Assembly: GCF_009733795.1 (NCBI RefSeq)
Contig: NZ_WNXX01000003.1
Span: 186,001 to 250,000, forward strand
From: Actinotalea caeni
Lineage (GTDB): Bacteria; Actinomycetota; Actinomycetes; Actinomycetales; Beutenbergiaceae
Length of the DNA: 64,000 nt
Direction of reading: 5' to 3'
A program made the translations under genes and the position numbers. The notes under the pieces were generated by a model that was not told where the DNA came from, did not search any database, and saw nothing but the letters and a program-made list of their open reading frames with translations. Positions 29,045 to 38,471 of this stretch are shown piece by piece. Position 1 is the first letter of the stretch; every line of letters starts with the position of its first letter.

Positions 29045-29458
29045 TCAGGCGGCCCGGGCCTCCTGCTCCACGCCCGCGGACGTCACCCGTGCACCGGCCG
29101 GGATCTCGAGGTCGGTGCCGACGGTGACGCGGGCGAGCACGTGCGCGCCCGCCCCCAGGCGGGTGCGGCTGCCGATCCGCGCGTACGGGCCCACGACCGC
29201 GTCGGGGCCGACGTGGACGGCGGTGGCGAGGTAGGCCCCCTTCTCGACGCGGGCACCGGGCTCCACCCAGCACCCCGGGCCCAGCCGGGCATCGGCGCAC
29301 ACCGTGGCGTCGGGGTCGACCCACGCGGTCTCCTCGATGCGTGCGCTCGGGTCCGCCTGGGCGCGCATCGCGACCATGCCGCCGCCGTTGTCGTGACGCC
29401 GGTAGCGCACGACGGTGCCGTCGTCGAGCTCAAGCTCCTCGTACTTGCGCTTCCTCAC
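29045..29458 (-). CDS. hexapeptide-repeat (left-handed beta-helix) protein
   Basis: The 137-residue protein has a short basic N-terminus (MRKRKYEELELDDGTVVRY) and then imperfect hexapeptide repeats from about residue 37 to 127 (ARIEETAWVDPDATVCADA, VGPDAVVGPYARIGSRTRLG). Such repeats form a trimeric left-handed beta-helix in acyl- and nucleotidyl-transferases and gamma-carbonic anhydrases. No catalytic histidine is evident, so the enzyme activity is unassigned. The ATG follows GAGAGGG at 2-3 nt, an unusually tight spacing. Confidence 0.75.
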   Translation of the reverse strand: MRKRKYEELELDDGTVVRYRRHDNGGGMVAMRAQADPSARIEETAWVDPDATVCADARLGPGCWVEPGARVEKGAYLATAVHVGPDAVVGPYARIGSRTRLGAGAHVLARVTVGTDLEIPAGARVTSAGVEQEARAA

Positions 29459-29603
29459 ATGTCCCTCTCGGTCGGTGGTGTTCTCTGCTTGACATAACGA
29501 AGGAGATGCCCGAAGGATTCCCGATCCGGCGGCCTCCGGCGGGCGTGCCGCCTCCGTCCGGTACCCCGTGCCCGGCGCGTGGAACCGTCCCGCCCGGGAG
29601 GGC

Positions 29604-29609
29604 TACCGT
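29604..29609 (+). promoter_or_regulatory. -10 element of the deazaflavin-dependent protein gene
   Basis: TACCGT lies 7 nt before the ATG at 29617, giving a leaderless start. It argues against a longer in-frame start near 29505. Confidence 0.45.
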
Positions 29610-29616
29610 CGACGCC

Positions 29617-30129
29617 ATGACCGCTCGCCGCCCCGTGCCCGCCCTGGTCACCCGAGCGGTCGCCGCGCTGCTGCGCACCCGCTGGTTCGTCCGCTCCCCG
29701 ATCGCGCTGTACCGCCGCGGTCTGGGCCGCTGGTTGGGCGACCGGCTGCTGATGCTGGAGCACCGTGGCCGCCGGTCGGGGCTGGTGCGCCGGGTCGTCC
29801 TGGAGGTGGTCGAGCGCCCCTCCCCAGGGCGCTTCGTCGTCGTGTCCGGCACCGGCGAGCGCGCGGACTGGCTCCGCAACGTGCGCGCCCACCCCGGCGT
29901 GCGGGTGAGCAGCGGCGCGCTGGGGTCCGTGCCGGCGACCGCGCACGAGCTGCCGCACGAGGCCGCGGTGGCCGTGCTCGCGCGCTACGCCGAGGCGCAC
30001 CCGGTCGCGTGGAGCGTGCTGTCGTCGGCGATGTCCGAGGGCCTCGGGACCGCGCAGGACCTGCTTCCGGTCGTCGCGATCGACCTGGCCGACGGCGGTG
30101 GTGCCGAGGCACCCGCCGGACCTCAGTAA
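29617..30129 (+). CDS. nitroreductase family deazaflavin-dependent oxidoreductase
   Basis: The 170-residue protein resembles the Ddn/FDOR-B split-barrel family that uses F420H2. It shows SPIALYRRGLGRWLGDRLLMLEHRGRRSGLVRR, in which the LEHRGRRSG segment is the family marker. It then has VVLEVVERPSPGRFVVVSG and DWLRNVRAHPGVRV for cofactor phosphate binding. The physiological substrate is unknown. Its stop codon is part of the trpS -10 hexamer, so the two genes abut with independent starts. Confidence 0.85.
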   Translation: MTARRPVPALVTRAVAALLRTRWFVRSPIALYRRGLGRWLGDRLLMLEHRGRRSGLVRRVVLEVVERPSPGRFVVVSGTGERADWLRNVRAHPGVRVSSGALGSVPATAHELPHEAAVAVLARYAEAHPVAWSVLSSAMSEGLGTAQDLLPVVAIDLADGGGAEAPAGPQ

Positions 30130-30132
30130 CCT
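30127..30132 (+). promoter_or_regulatory. -10 element of trpS, overlapping the previous stop codon
   Basis: TAACCT, whose first three bases are the TAA of the preceding gene, lies 6 nt before the trpS GTG. Confidence 0.45.
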
Positions 30133-30138
30133 CTTCCG

Positions 30139-31254
30139 GTGACCACCGAGCCGTTCGACGACGCCCCCGACTTCGAGCCCGACGAGATCTCCGACCGGTC
30201 GTTGCTGACCGCGCAGACGCGCAGCGCGCAGATCGAGGCGCAGCTCGAGGTCGACCCCTCGCAGTTCCGCGTGCTCACCGGTGACCGGCCGACCGGCCGG
30301 CTGCACATGGGCCACTACCTCGCGACGCTGCGCAACCGGGTGCGGCTGCAGGACCTCGGCGTCGAGACGATGATCCTCGTCGCGGACTACCAGGTGATCA
30401 CCGACCGCGACGAGATCGGGTCGATCGCCGACCGCGTGCGCGACGTCGTCACCGACTACCTCGCGGTCGGCATCGACCCGGCCCGCTCGACGGTGTTCGC
30501 GCACTCCGCGGTCCCGGCGCTCAACCAGCTGATGCTGCCGTTCCTCAGCCTGGTGACCGACTCCGAGCTGCGGCGCAATCCGACGGTCAAGGCCGAGCAC
30601 GACGCCACGGGCGGTCGCCCGATGAGCGGGCTGCTGCTCACCTACCCGGTGCACCAGGCGGCGGACATCCTGTTCTGCAAGGCCAACCTCGTGCCGGTCG
30701 GCAAGGACCAGCTGCCGCACCTCGAGCAGACGCGCGTCGTCGCGCGCCGCTTCAACGACCGCTACGCGGGCGGCCGCCAGGTGTTCCCCTCCCCCGACGC
30801 GCTGCTCGCGGAGTCGGTCAACGTGCTCGGCGTCGACGGCACCAAGATGAGCAAGTCCAAGGGCAACACGATCGACCTCGCGATGACCGAGGACGAGACC
30901 GCGAAGCAGATCAAGCGCGCCGTCACCGACTCCAACCGCACGATCACCTACGACCTCGACAACCGCCCCGAGGTCGCGAGCCTGCTGCGGATGGCCGCGA
31001 CGCTGTCCGACCGCGACCCGGTCGCGATCGCCGACGAGATCGGCGACGGCGGCGGTGGTGGCCTCAAGCGCCTCGTCACCGAGGTGGTCAACGAGCACCT
31101 GCGCCCGATCCGGCAGCGCCGGCGCGAGCTCGAGGCCGATCCGGGCTACGTCGCGAGCGTGCTCGCCGAGGGCAACGCCCGCGCCAACGAGATCGCCGAC
31201 GCGACGCTCGCCGAGGTGCGCGAGGCGATGGGGATGGTCTACTCCGCCTCCTGA
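30139..31254 (+). CDS. trpS: tryptophanyl-tRNA synthetase
   Basis: This class Ic aminoacyl-tRNA synthetase charges tRNA(Trp). The 371-residue protein has the HIGH-type motif RLHMGHYL (56-59 for HMGH) and the KMSKS motif at 236-240 (GTKMSKSKGN). About 40 residues precede the catalytic core (MTTEPFDDAPDFEPDEISDR), longer than the E. coli enzyme. The GTG start is supported by TAACCT at 6 nt. Confidence 0.96.
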   Translation: MTTEPFDDAPDFEPDEISDRSLLTAQTRSAQIEAQLEVDPSQFRVLTGDRPTGRLHMGHYLATLRNRVRLQDLGVETMILVADYQVITDRDEIGSIADRVRDVVTDYLAVGIDPARSTVFAHSAVPALNQLMLPFLSLVTDSELRRNPTVKAEHDATGGRPMSGLLLTYPVHQAADILFCKANLVPVGKDQLPHLEQTRVVARRFNDRYAGGRQVFPSPDALLAESVNVLGVDGTKMSKSKGNTIDLAMTEDETAKQIKRAVTDSNRTITYDLDNRPEVASLLRMAATLSDRDPVAIADEIGDGGGGGLKRLVTEVVNEHLRPIRQRRRELEADPGYVASVLAEGNARANEIADATLAEVREAMGMVYSAS

Positions 31255-31264
31255 GGCGCCTCAG
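31251..31264. terminator. 14-bp perfect palindrome containing both stop codons (trpS/udgX)
   Basis: CTGAGGCGCCTCAG contains the TGA of trpS and the TGA of the convergent udgX gene. It could act as a compact bidirectional terminator. Confidence 0.4.
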
Positions 31265-31878
31265 CCGGCGGCCGCCGCGGTCCGCAGGTCGGCGACCAGT
31301 GCCGCGAACGCCTCGTCGTAGCCGCCGCGCCCCCGCAGCCGCAGCAGCGCCGAGGGGTGCGTGGTGAGCACGACAGCGCCGACCGCCTCGGGGCCGTCGA
31401 GCACGCGGCCGCGCTCCGCCGTCACGCGCACGGGTCGGCCGAGGACCGCACGCCCGGCGGTCGCGCCGAGCGCGACGACGACCGCGGGGCGTACCGCCTC
31501 CAGCTCGGCGACCAGCCACGGGTGGCACGCCGTCACGTGCGCGACGCCCGGCTTCTTGTGGATCCGCCGCGGACCGCGCTGGTCGAACCTGAAGTGCTTG
31601 ACGGCGTTGGTCAGGTAGGCCTGCTCGCGCGTGACGCCCGCGGCCGCGAGCGCCTGTTCCAGCACACGGCCCGCCGGGCCCACGAACGGCTCGCCCTCGA
31701 CGTCCTCGTGGTCGCCGGGCTGCTCGCCCACGAGCAGCAGCCGAGCCGAGGCCGGGCCGGCGCCGAAGACCACCTGGGTGGCGTCCTGCCACAGCTCGCA
31801 GCCGCGGCAGGCGGTCGCCGCCTCCGCCAGCGCCGGCAGCACGCGCCGCGCGGGCACCCAGGGCCCGGCGTCGGTCAT
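31261..31878 (-). CDS. udgX: UdgX-type uracil-DNA glycosylase
   Basis: The 205-residue family-4-like UDG carries the UdgX hallmarks: GEQPGDHED (51-59) in place of the usual motif A, and the loop RRIHKKP with His107. That His aligns with the His of mycobacterial UdgX that becomes covalently attached to the abasic site after uracil removal. Cys24, Cys27 and Cys118 are cluster ligands; the fourth position seems to be occupied by His95 (NAVKHF). Motif B is HPSALLR (174-180). TACCGT lies 6 nt before the ATG. Role: uracil repair with suicide cross-linking, known from Mycobacterium smegmatis. Confidence 0.9.
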   Translation of the reverse strand: MTDAGPWVPARRVLPALAEAATACRGCELWQDATQVVFGAGPASARLLLVGEQPGDHEDVEGEPFVGPAGRVLEQALAAAGVTREQAYLTNAVKHFRFDQRGPRRIHKKPGVAHVTACHPWLVAELEAVRPAVVVALGATAGRAVLGRPVRVTAERGRVLDGPEAVGAVVLTTHPSALLRLRGRGGYDEAFAALVADLRTAAAAG

Positions 31879-31884
31879 CCCCCG

Positions 31885-31890
31885 ACGGTA
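31885..31890 (-). promoter_or_regulatory. -10 element of udgX
   Basis: TACCGT on the minus strand lies 6 nt before the ATG, indicating a leaderless start. Confidence 0.45.
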
Positions 31891-31903
31891 CGCCTGCCGC
31901 CGC

Positions 31904-32554
31904 TCAGCCCGGCGACGCCGTCACCTCGCCGAGCAGCGCATGCGCCTGACGGCGCAGCGCGGTCGCGATCCGTTCGGCGCTCAGCCCCAGGTCGTGCCGC
32001 TGGTGCCGGAACACCTCGGGAGCCAGCGGCGCGAGCACGAGGTCGACCTCGGCGTCGGGGTCGGGCACGCCCGCGGCGGCGAGCAGCCCGCGCACGTGCA
32101 GCCGCCAGGAGCCGTAGGCGCCCGTGGCGAACCTGCTCGCGCCGGTCTCGGCACCGAGCGCGAGCGGCAGGTGCTCCTCGAGGAGCGTGACCATCGCCTC
32201 GTAGAAGGCCGCGAGCCGGTCGGCCGGCGGGGCCCCCGGACCGAGCGGTGGCGGGCCGCCGACCATCGCCTCCTGCAGCGTCCTCTCGTGCTCGTCGAGC
32301 AGCGCGACGGCGACCGCGGCGGTCGTCGGGAACCGCCGGTACACCGTCGCGCGCCCGACCCCTGCGGCCTCGGCGATGTCGCCCATCGTCACGGTGGCGG
32401 GGTCGCGCTCCGCGAACAGCCTGCGCGCCGCCTCGAGCACGCGCTGCCGGTTCCGGGCCGCGTCGGCGCGCTCGTGCACGGTCCCGTCCCGACGCAGCGC
32501 CGGCGTGTCGAGAAGGACGACGCCGGACCTTCGTGGCCGATGCCTGTCGCGCAT
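31904..32554 (-). CDS. TetR-family transcriptional regulator
   Basis: The 216-residue protein has an N-terminal TetR helix-turn-helix (about residues 28-80, RNRQRVLEAARRLFAERDPA then MGDIAEAAGVGRATVYRRFP) and an all-helical ligand-binding half without a recognised ligand. It is divergent from a DUF606-type transporter, and two palindromes of its probable operator lie between them. It most likely represses itself and the transporter. TACCCT lies 6 nt before its ATG. Confidence 0.92.
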   Translation of the reverse strand: MRDRHRPRRSGVVLLDTPALRRDGTVHERADAARNRQRVLEAARRLFAERDPATVTMGDIAEAAGVGRATVYRRFPTTAAVAVALLDEHERTLQEAMVGGPPPLGPGAPPADRLAAFYEAMVTLLEEHLPLALGAETGASRFATGAYGSWRLHVRGLLAAAGVPDPDAEVDLVLAPLAPEVFRHQRHDLGLSAERIATALRRQAHALLGEVTASPG

Positions 32555-32560
32555 CCCCCC

Positions 32561-32566
32561 AGGGTA
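32561..32566 (-). promoter_or_regulatory. -10 element of the tetR gene
   Basis: TACCCT on the minus strand is separated from the ATG by six G residues. It lies 10 bp from the first operator palindrome, so bound repressor would cover the promoter. Confidence 0.45.
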
Positions 32567-32576
32567 CGGGAATAAC

Positions 32577-32617
32577 CGGACACCATGTCCGATTGATCAT
32601 CTGGACAACGTGTCCAG
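32577..32617. promoter_or_regulatory. double TetR-type operator
   Basis: Two inverted repeats share GGACAnnnTGTCC: CGGACACCATGTCCG (32577-32591) and CTGGACAACGTGTCCAG (32601-32617), with centres 25 bp apart. They lie between the divergent tetR and transporter genes. The spacing of about 2.4 helical turns would allow two dimers to bind. Confidence 0.75.
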
Positions 32618-32640
32618 TTCTTGCTCCCGGAGGTGTCCCC

Positions 32641-33624
32641 ATGACTCTGCTGCTGGCGCTCTCGGCCCTGCTGGTCGGCGGCCTGCTCGCCGTGCAGGCC
32701 TCGGTCAACCAACGACTCAGCGCCACCGTCGGCACCCCCTTCGGCGCCTCGACGGTGCAGCTCGCCGTCGCAGCGCTGTCACTCGCGGCGGTGGCCGCGG
32801 CGACCGGCGCGATCGGAGCGGTCTCGGCCGTACCGCACGTGCAGCCCGGCTGGCTCCTCCTCGGCGGTCTCGCCAGCCCGCTCTACATCACGGCGGGCAT
32901 CCTGCTGCTGCCACGGCTCGGCGCGCTCAGCGCCGTCGGCCTGTTCGTCGCCGGTCAGGTGCTGATGTCGCTCGTCCTCGACACCGCCGGCTGGCTGGCG
33001 GTGCCGGTGCAGCAGCTGAGCGCCGGACGCGTGCTCGGCGCGGCGACCGTGGTCGCCGGGATCGCGACGGTGGTCCGCTCCCAGCGCGCGGGCCTGTACC
33101 GACGCGCACCGGTGCTGGTCGGCGCGCGCGAGACCATCGCGCCGGCCACCGAGCTCGACGCCCCGCGCCACCGTGCCGGCTGGGTGACGCTCGGCCTGCT
33201 GGCCGGCGCCGGACTCCCGGTGCAGGGCGCGGTCAACGCCCGGCTCCGCGAGCAGGTCGGGGCGCCGCTCGCGGTCGGCACGATCAGCTTCACGGTCGCC
33301 ACGCTCGCGATCGCGGCCGTGCTGCTGGCGCTGCTCGCGCTGCGCCGCACGCCCGCACCGCGGCTGCGGGCGCTGCCGAGCATGCCCTGGTGGGGCTGGC
33401 TCGGCGGCATCTGCGCGGCGACCTACGTCACCGGCACGTTCCTGCTGCTGCCGGTGATCGGCGCCGCCGTCACGGTCGCGCTGACGGTGTCGGGGCAGCA
33501 GCTCGCGTCGGCCGCCGTCGACCGCTTCGGCTGGTTCGGCATGCCGCGCCGCCCGCTCACGCCGTCACGCGTGCTCGGGCTCGCTCTCCTGCTGGCCGGC
33601 TCGGCGCTCGTCCAGCTCGCGTGA
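32641..33624 (+). CDS. DMT-superfamily transporter, duplicated DUF606 (YdcZ-like)
   Basis: The 327-residue membrane protein has about ten helices. The two halves (about 1-150 and 180-327) repeat the same pattern: AVQASVNQRLSATVGTPFGA versus PVQGAVNARLREQVGAPLAV, and GGLASPLYITAGILLLPRLG versus GGICAATYVTGTFLLLPVIG. This is a fused tandem duplication of the 5-helix DUF606 unit. Such proteins export small molecules or quaternary compounds, but the substrate is unknown. A GGAGGT ribosome binding site lies 6 nt before the ATG. Control by the divergent TetR protein is likely. Confidence 0.85.
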   Translation: MTLLLALSALLVGGLLAVQASVNQRLSATVGTPFGASTVQLAVAALSLAAVAAATGAIGAVSAVPHVQPGWLLLGGLASPLYITAGILLLPRLGALSAVGLFVAGQVLMSLVLDTAGWLAVPVQQLSAGRVLGAATVVAGIATVVRSQRAGLYRRAPVLVGARETIAPATELDAPRHRAGWVTLGLLAGAGLPVQGAVNARLREQVGAPLAVGTISFTVATLAIAAVLLALLALRRTPAPRLRALPSMPWWGWLGGICAATYVTGTFLLLPVIGAAVTVALTVSGQQLASAAVDRFGWFGMPRRPLTPSRVLGLALLLAGSALVQLA

Positions 33625-33647
33625 GCCCGCGCGCCCGGCGCGAGGCG

Positions 33648-36245
33648 TCAGGCGGTGGCGACCAGACCGAGCTCGGTGACCGCCGCCAGCGCCGGGTGCC
33701 GGGGCACGACGCGCACCGCGTAGCCGAACGCGCCCGCACGCTCGAGCGTGAGCTCGCGCGCGAACTGGTAGCGGCCGCCCTCGTAGGTCTCCACGAGGTC
33801 GAGCGGCGCCGTCGAGAAGTCCGCGATCTCGTCGTCGTCGCCGACGAGGCCGTGGTTGACCTGCACCTCGACGTCGGACGGCGCGAGGTCGCCCAGCGAC
33901 ACGAACGCCTTCACGGTCACGCGATCGCCCACCTTGACGGCCTCGTGCAGGCCCTCGGACTCCACGTGGTCCACGCGCACCGACGGCCAGGCGGCGCGCA
34001 CGCGTGCCTTCCAGTCCGCGAGCTCGACGGCGCCGGTGTGGCCGGGGCCGTCCATCTCGCGGAACGAGAGCGCCGTCGGGGCGTAGAGCTGCTCGACGTA
34101 GTCGCGGACCATGCGGGTCGCCTGCACCTTGGGGCCGAGCGTCGCCAGCGTGTGCCGGACGTTCTCCAGCCAGTGCGTCGGCAGCCCGGTCTCGGGGTCG
34201 CGGTCGTAGAACCGCGGCGCGACCGTGTTCTCGATGAGGTCGTACAGCGCGGCGGCCTCGAGGTCGTCGCGGCGGTCGGGGTCGTCGACGCCGTCGGCGG
34301 TCGGGATCGCCCAGCCGTTCTGGCCGTCGAACATCTCGTCCCACCAGCCGTCGAGGATCGACAGGTTCAGCGAGCCGTTGAGCGCGGCCTTCATGCCGGA
34401 CGTGCCGCACGCCTCGAGCGGCCGCAGCGGGTTGTTGAGCCAGACGTCGGTGCCCGGGTAGAGCGTCTGCGCCATCTCGATGTCGTAGTTGGGCAGGAAC
34501 ACGATCCGGGTGCGGACCTCGGGGTCGTCGGCGAACTGGACGAGGCGCTGGATCAGCCGGATGCCCTGCTCGTCAGCCGGGTGCGACTTGCCGGCGACGA
34601 CGATCTGGATCGGCCGCTCCGGGTGCGTCAGCAGCTTCTTGAGCCGGTCGGTGTCGCGCAGCATCAGCGTCAGCCGCTTGTAGGTGGGCACGCGGCGCGC
34701 GAACCCGATCGTGAGCACGTCGGGGTCGAGGACGTCGTCGACCCAGCCGAGCTCGGCGGGCGAGGCGCCGCGGGCCAGCCAGGAGGCCCGGACGCGACGG
34801 CGCGCGTCCTCGACCAGCCGCGAGCGCATGATCGAGCGCAGCCGCCACAGCGTGTCGTTGGGCATGCCGTGCTCGGTCTTGAGCCAGCCGGAGCCGTCGG
34901 CGATCTCCTCCAGCGAGAAGTGCTCGGCCTGCGCCTCGGCGAACAGCGGGTCGACCCAGGTCGGCGAGTGCACGCCGTTGGTGATCGAGCCGATCGGCAC
35001 CTCGGAGGTGTCGAAGCCCGGCCACAGCGCCTTGAACATCTCGCGCGAGACCTTGCCGTGCAGCTGGGCGACGCCGTTGGCGCGCTTCGCCATGCGCAGC
35101 CCCATGACCGCCATGTTGAAGATGCCCTCGCTGCCGCCCTCGTAGTCCTCGGCGCCGAGCGCGAGCACGCGGTCGACCGGCACGCCCGGCAGCTCGGCGG
35201 CGCCGCCGAAGTACTGCGCGACGAGGCCGGCGTCGAACCGGTCGATGCCCGCGGGCACCGGGGTGTGGGTCGTGAAGACCGTGCCGGCGCGGACCGCCTC
35301 GACCGCGGCGTCGAACGTGAGGCCCTCGGCCTCGACCAGCTCGCGGACCCGCTCGATGCCGAGGAAGCCGGCGTGACCCTCGTTGCAGTGGTACACCTCG
35401 GGCGCCACGCCGTCGGTGAGGCGGGCGTGCAGACGCAGCGCCTTGACACCGCCCATGCCCAGCAGCAGCTCCTGCTGCAGGCGGTGCTCGCTCGTGCCGC
35501 CGTAGAGCCGGTCGGTGACACGACGCATCGCGTCGTCGTTCTCGGGCACGTTGGAGTCGAGCAGCAGCAGCGGCACCCGGCCGACGTCGGCCCGCCACAC
35601 CTGGGCGTGCAGCTGCGCGCCGCCGGGGAGACCGAGCGTCACGCGGGCCGGGGTGCCGTCGGGCTCGCGCAGCAGCGTCAGCGGCAGGTTGTCGGGGTCG
35701 AGCAGCGGGTAGGTCTCGGACTGCCAGCCGTCGCGCGTGAGCGACTGCCGGAAGTAGCCGGCGCCGTACAGCAGCCCGACGCCGACGATCGGGACGCCGA
35801 GGTCCGAGGCGCTCTTGAGGTGGTCGCCGGCGAGGATGCCGAGACCGCCCGAGTACTGCGGCAGCGCCGCGGTGATGCCGAACTCCGCCGAGAAGTAGGC
35901 GATCGAGCGCGGCAGCTCGGCCTCGCCGGCGGCCGCGCGCCGCTCCGCCTCGCGCTGGTACCAGCGGGGCTCGCTGAGGTAGGTCTTCAGGTCGGCGGCC
36001 AGACCCTGCACCCGCGCGACGACGTCGCCGTCGGCCGCGAGCGCCGCGAGCCGCTCCGGGGTCAGCGTGCCGAGCAGCCGCACCGGGTCGCCGTGCACCG
36101 CCTCCCAGCGCCGCGGGTCGAACGACGCGAACAGCTCGCGCGTGGGCGCGTGCCAGGACCAGCGCAGGTTGAGCGCGAGCTCGTCGAGAGCGCCGAGCGC
36201 CTCGGGCAGGACGGTCCGGACGGTGAATCGGCGGATGGCTCTCAC
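33648..36245 (-). CDS. glgP: alpha-glucan (glycogen) phosphorylase, GT35
   Basis: GlgP releases glucose-1-phosphate from glycogen. The GTG at 36245 gives 865 residues starting VRAIRRFTVRTVLPEALGAL, the usual N-terminus of this class; an ATG at 36284 would add 13 residues upstream. The N-terminal DUF3417 region (ELALNLRWSWHAPTRELFA), YFSAEFGITAALPQYSGGLG and the PLP site with Lys619 (EACGTSGMKAALNG) are visible. A beta-sandwich tail (about 760-865) is typical of actinobacterial members. It is divergent from glgE, with TACACT 7 nt before the GTG. Confidence 0.95.
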   Translation of the reverse strand: MRAIRRFTVRTVLPEALGALDELALNLRWSWHAPTRELFASFDPRRWEAVHGDPVRLLGTLTPERLAALAADGDVVARVQGLAADLKTYLSEPRWYQREAERRAAAGEAELPRSIAYFSAEFGITAALPQYSGGLGILAGDHLKSASDLGVPIVGVGLLYGAGYFRQSLTRDGWQSETYPLLDPDNLPLTLLREPDGTPARVTLGLPGGAQLHAQVWRADVGRVPLLLLDSNVPENDDAMRRVTDRLYGGTSEHRLQQELLLGMGGVKALRLHARLTDGVAPEVYHCNEGHAGFLGIERVRELVEAEGLTFDAAVEAVRAGTVFTTHTPVPAGIDRFDAGLVAQYFGGAAELPGVPVDRVLALGAEDYEGGSEGIFNMAVMGLRMAKRANGVAQLHGKVSREMFKALWPGFDTSEVPIGSITNGVHSPTWVDPLFAEAQAEHFSLEEIADGSGWLKTEHGMPNDTLWRLRSIMRSRLVEDARRRVRASWLARGASPAELGWVDDVLDPDVLTIGFARRVPTYKRLTLMLRDTDRLKKLLTHPERPIQIVVAGKSHPADEQGIRLIQRLVQFADDPEVRTRIVFLPNYDIEMAQTLYPGTDVWLNNPLRPLEACGTSGMKAALNGSLNLSILDGWWDEMFDGQNGWAIPTADGVDDPDRRDDLEAAALYDLIENTVAPRFYDRDPETGLPTHWLENVRHTLATLGPKVQATRMVRDYVEQLYAPTALSFREMDGPGHTGAVELADWKARVRAAWPSVRVDHVESEGLHEAVKVGDRVTVKAFVSLGDLAPSDVEVQVNHGLVGDDDEIADFSTAPLDLVETYEGGRYQFARELTLERAGAFGYAVRVVPRHPALAAVTELGLVATA

Positions 36246-36252
36246 GGCGGGG

Positions 36253-36258
36253 AGTGTA
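36253..36258 (-). promoter_or_regulatory. -10 element of glgP
   Basis: TACACT on the minus strand lies 7 nt before the glgP GTG and supports that start. Confidence 0.45.
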
Positions 36259-36340
36259 ACCAGGGAAGCTGTCGCGGCCGTCACGGGCCACCGGGACGCC
36301 GGACGGTCCCAACCGCGCGGCCTGCGCCGATGGTTCTCGG

Positions 36341-36346
36341 TAGGTT
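36341..36346 (+). promoter_or_regulatory. -10 element of glgE
   Basis: TAGGTT lies 6 nt before the glgE GTG. The glgP and glgE -10 elements are about 85 bp apart in a 107-bp divergent region. Confidence 0.45.
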
Positions 36347-36352
36347 CGATCT

Positions 36353-38374
<2,022 letters not shown>

Positions 38375-38394
38375 CGCACGGGCTCGGGCTCGCC

Positions 38395-38413
38395 CCGACC
38401 CCCCTCGGGTCGG
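38395..38413 (+). terminator. hairpin between glgE and glgB
   Basis: CCGACCC-ccctc-GGGTCGG is a 7-bp stem 20 nt after the glgE stop, identical in stem sequence to that after glgX. With TAGGCT downstream it suggests glgB is also transcribed on its own. Confidence 0.5.
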
Positions 38414-38437
38414 CCCGCGCGAGCAGCGCCGCGACCG

Positions 38438-38443
38438 TAGGCT
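38438..38443 (+). promoter_or_regulatory. -10 element of glgB
   Basis: TAGGCT lies 28 nt before the glgB GTG. The leader carries GAGGAGGAA as ribosome binding site, 3 nt from the GTG. Confidence 0.4.
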
Positions 38444-38471
38444 GGAACCGCCGTCGAGCGAGGAGGAAGTC

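Noticed and set aside
29505-29616. An upstream in-frame ATG preceded by AAGGAG as start of the deazaflavin-dependent protein
   Set aside because: The AAGGAG abuts the ATG with no spacing, the extra 37 residues are Pro/Gly-rich and unlike the family, and TACCGT 7 nt before the ATG at 29617 fits a leaderless start.
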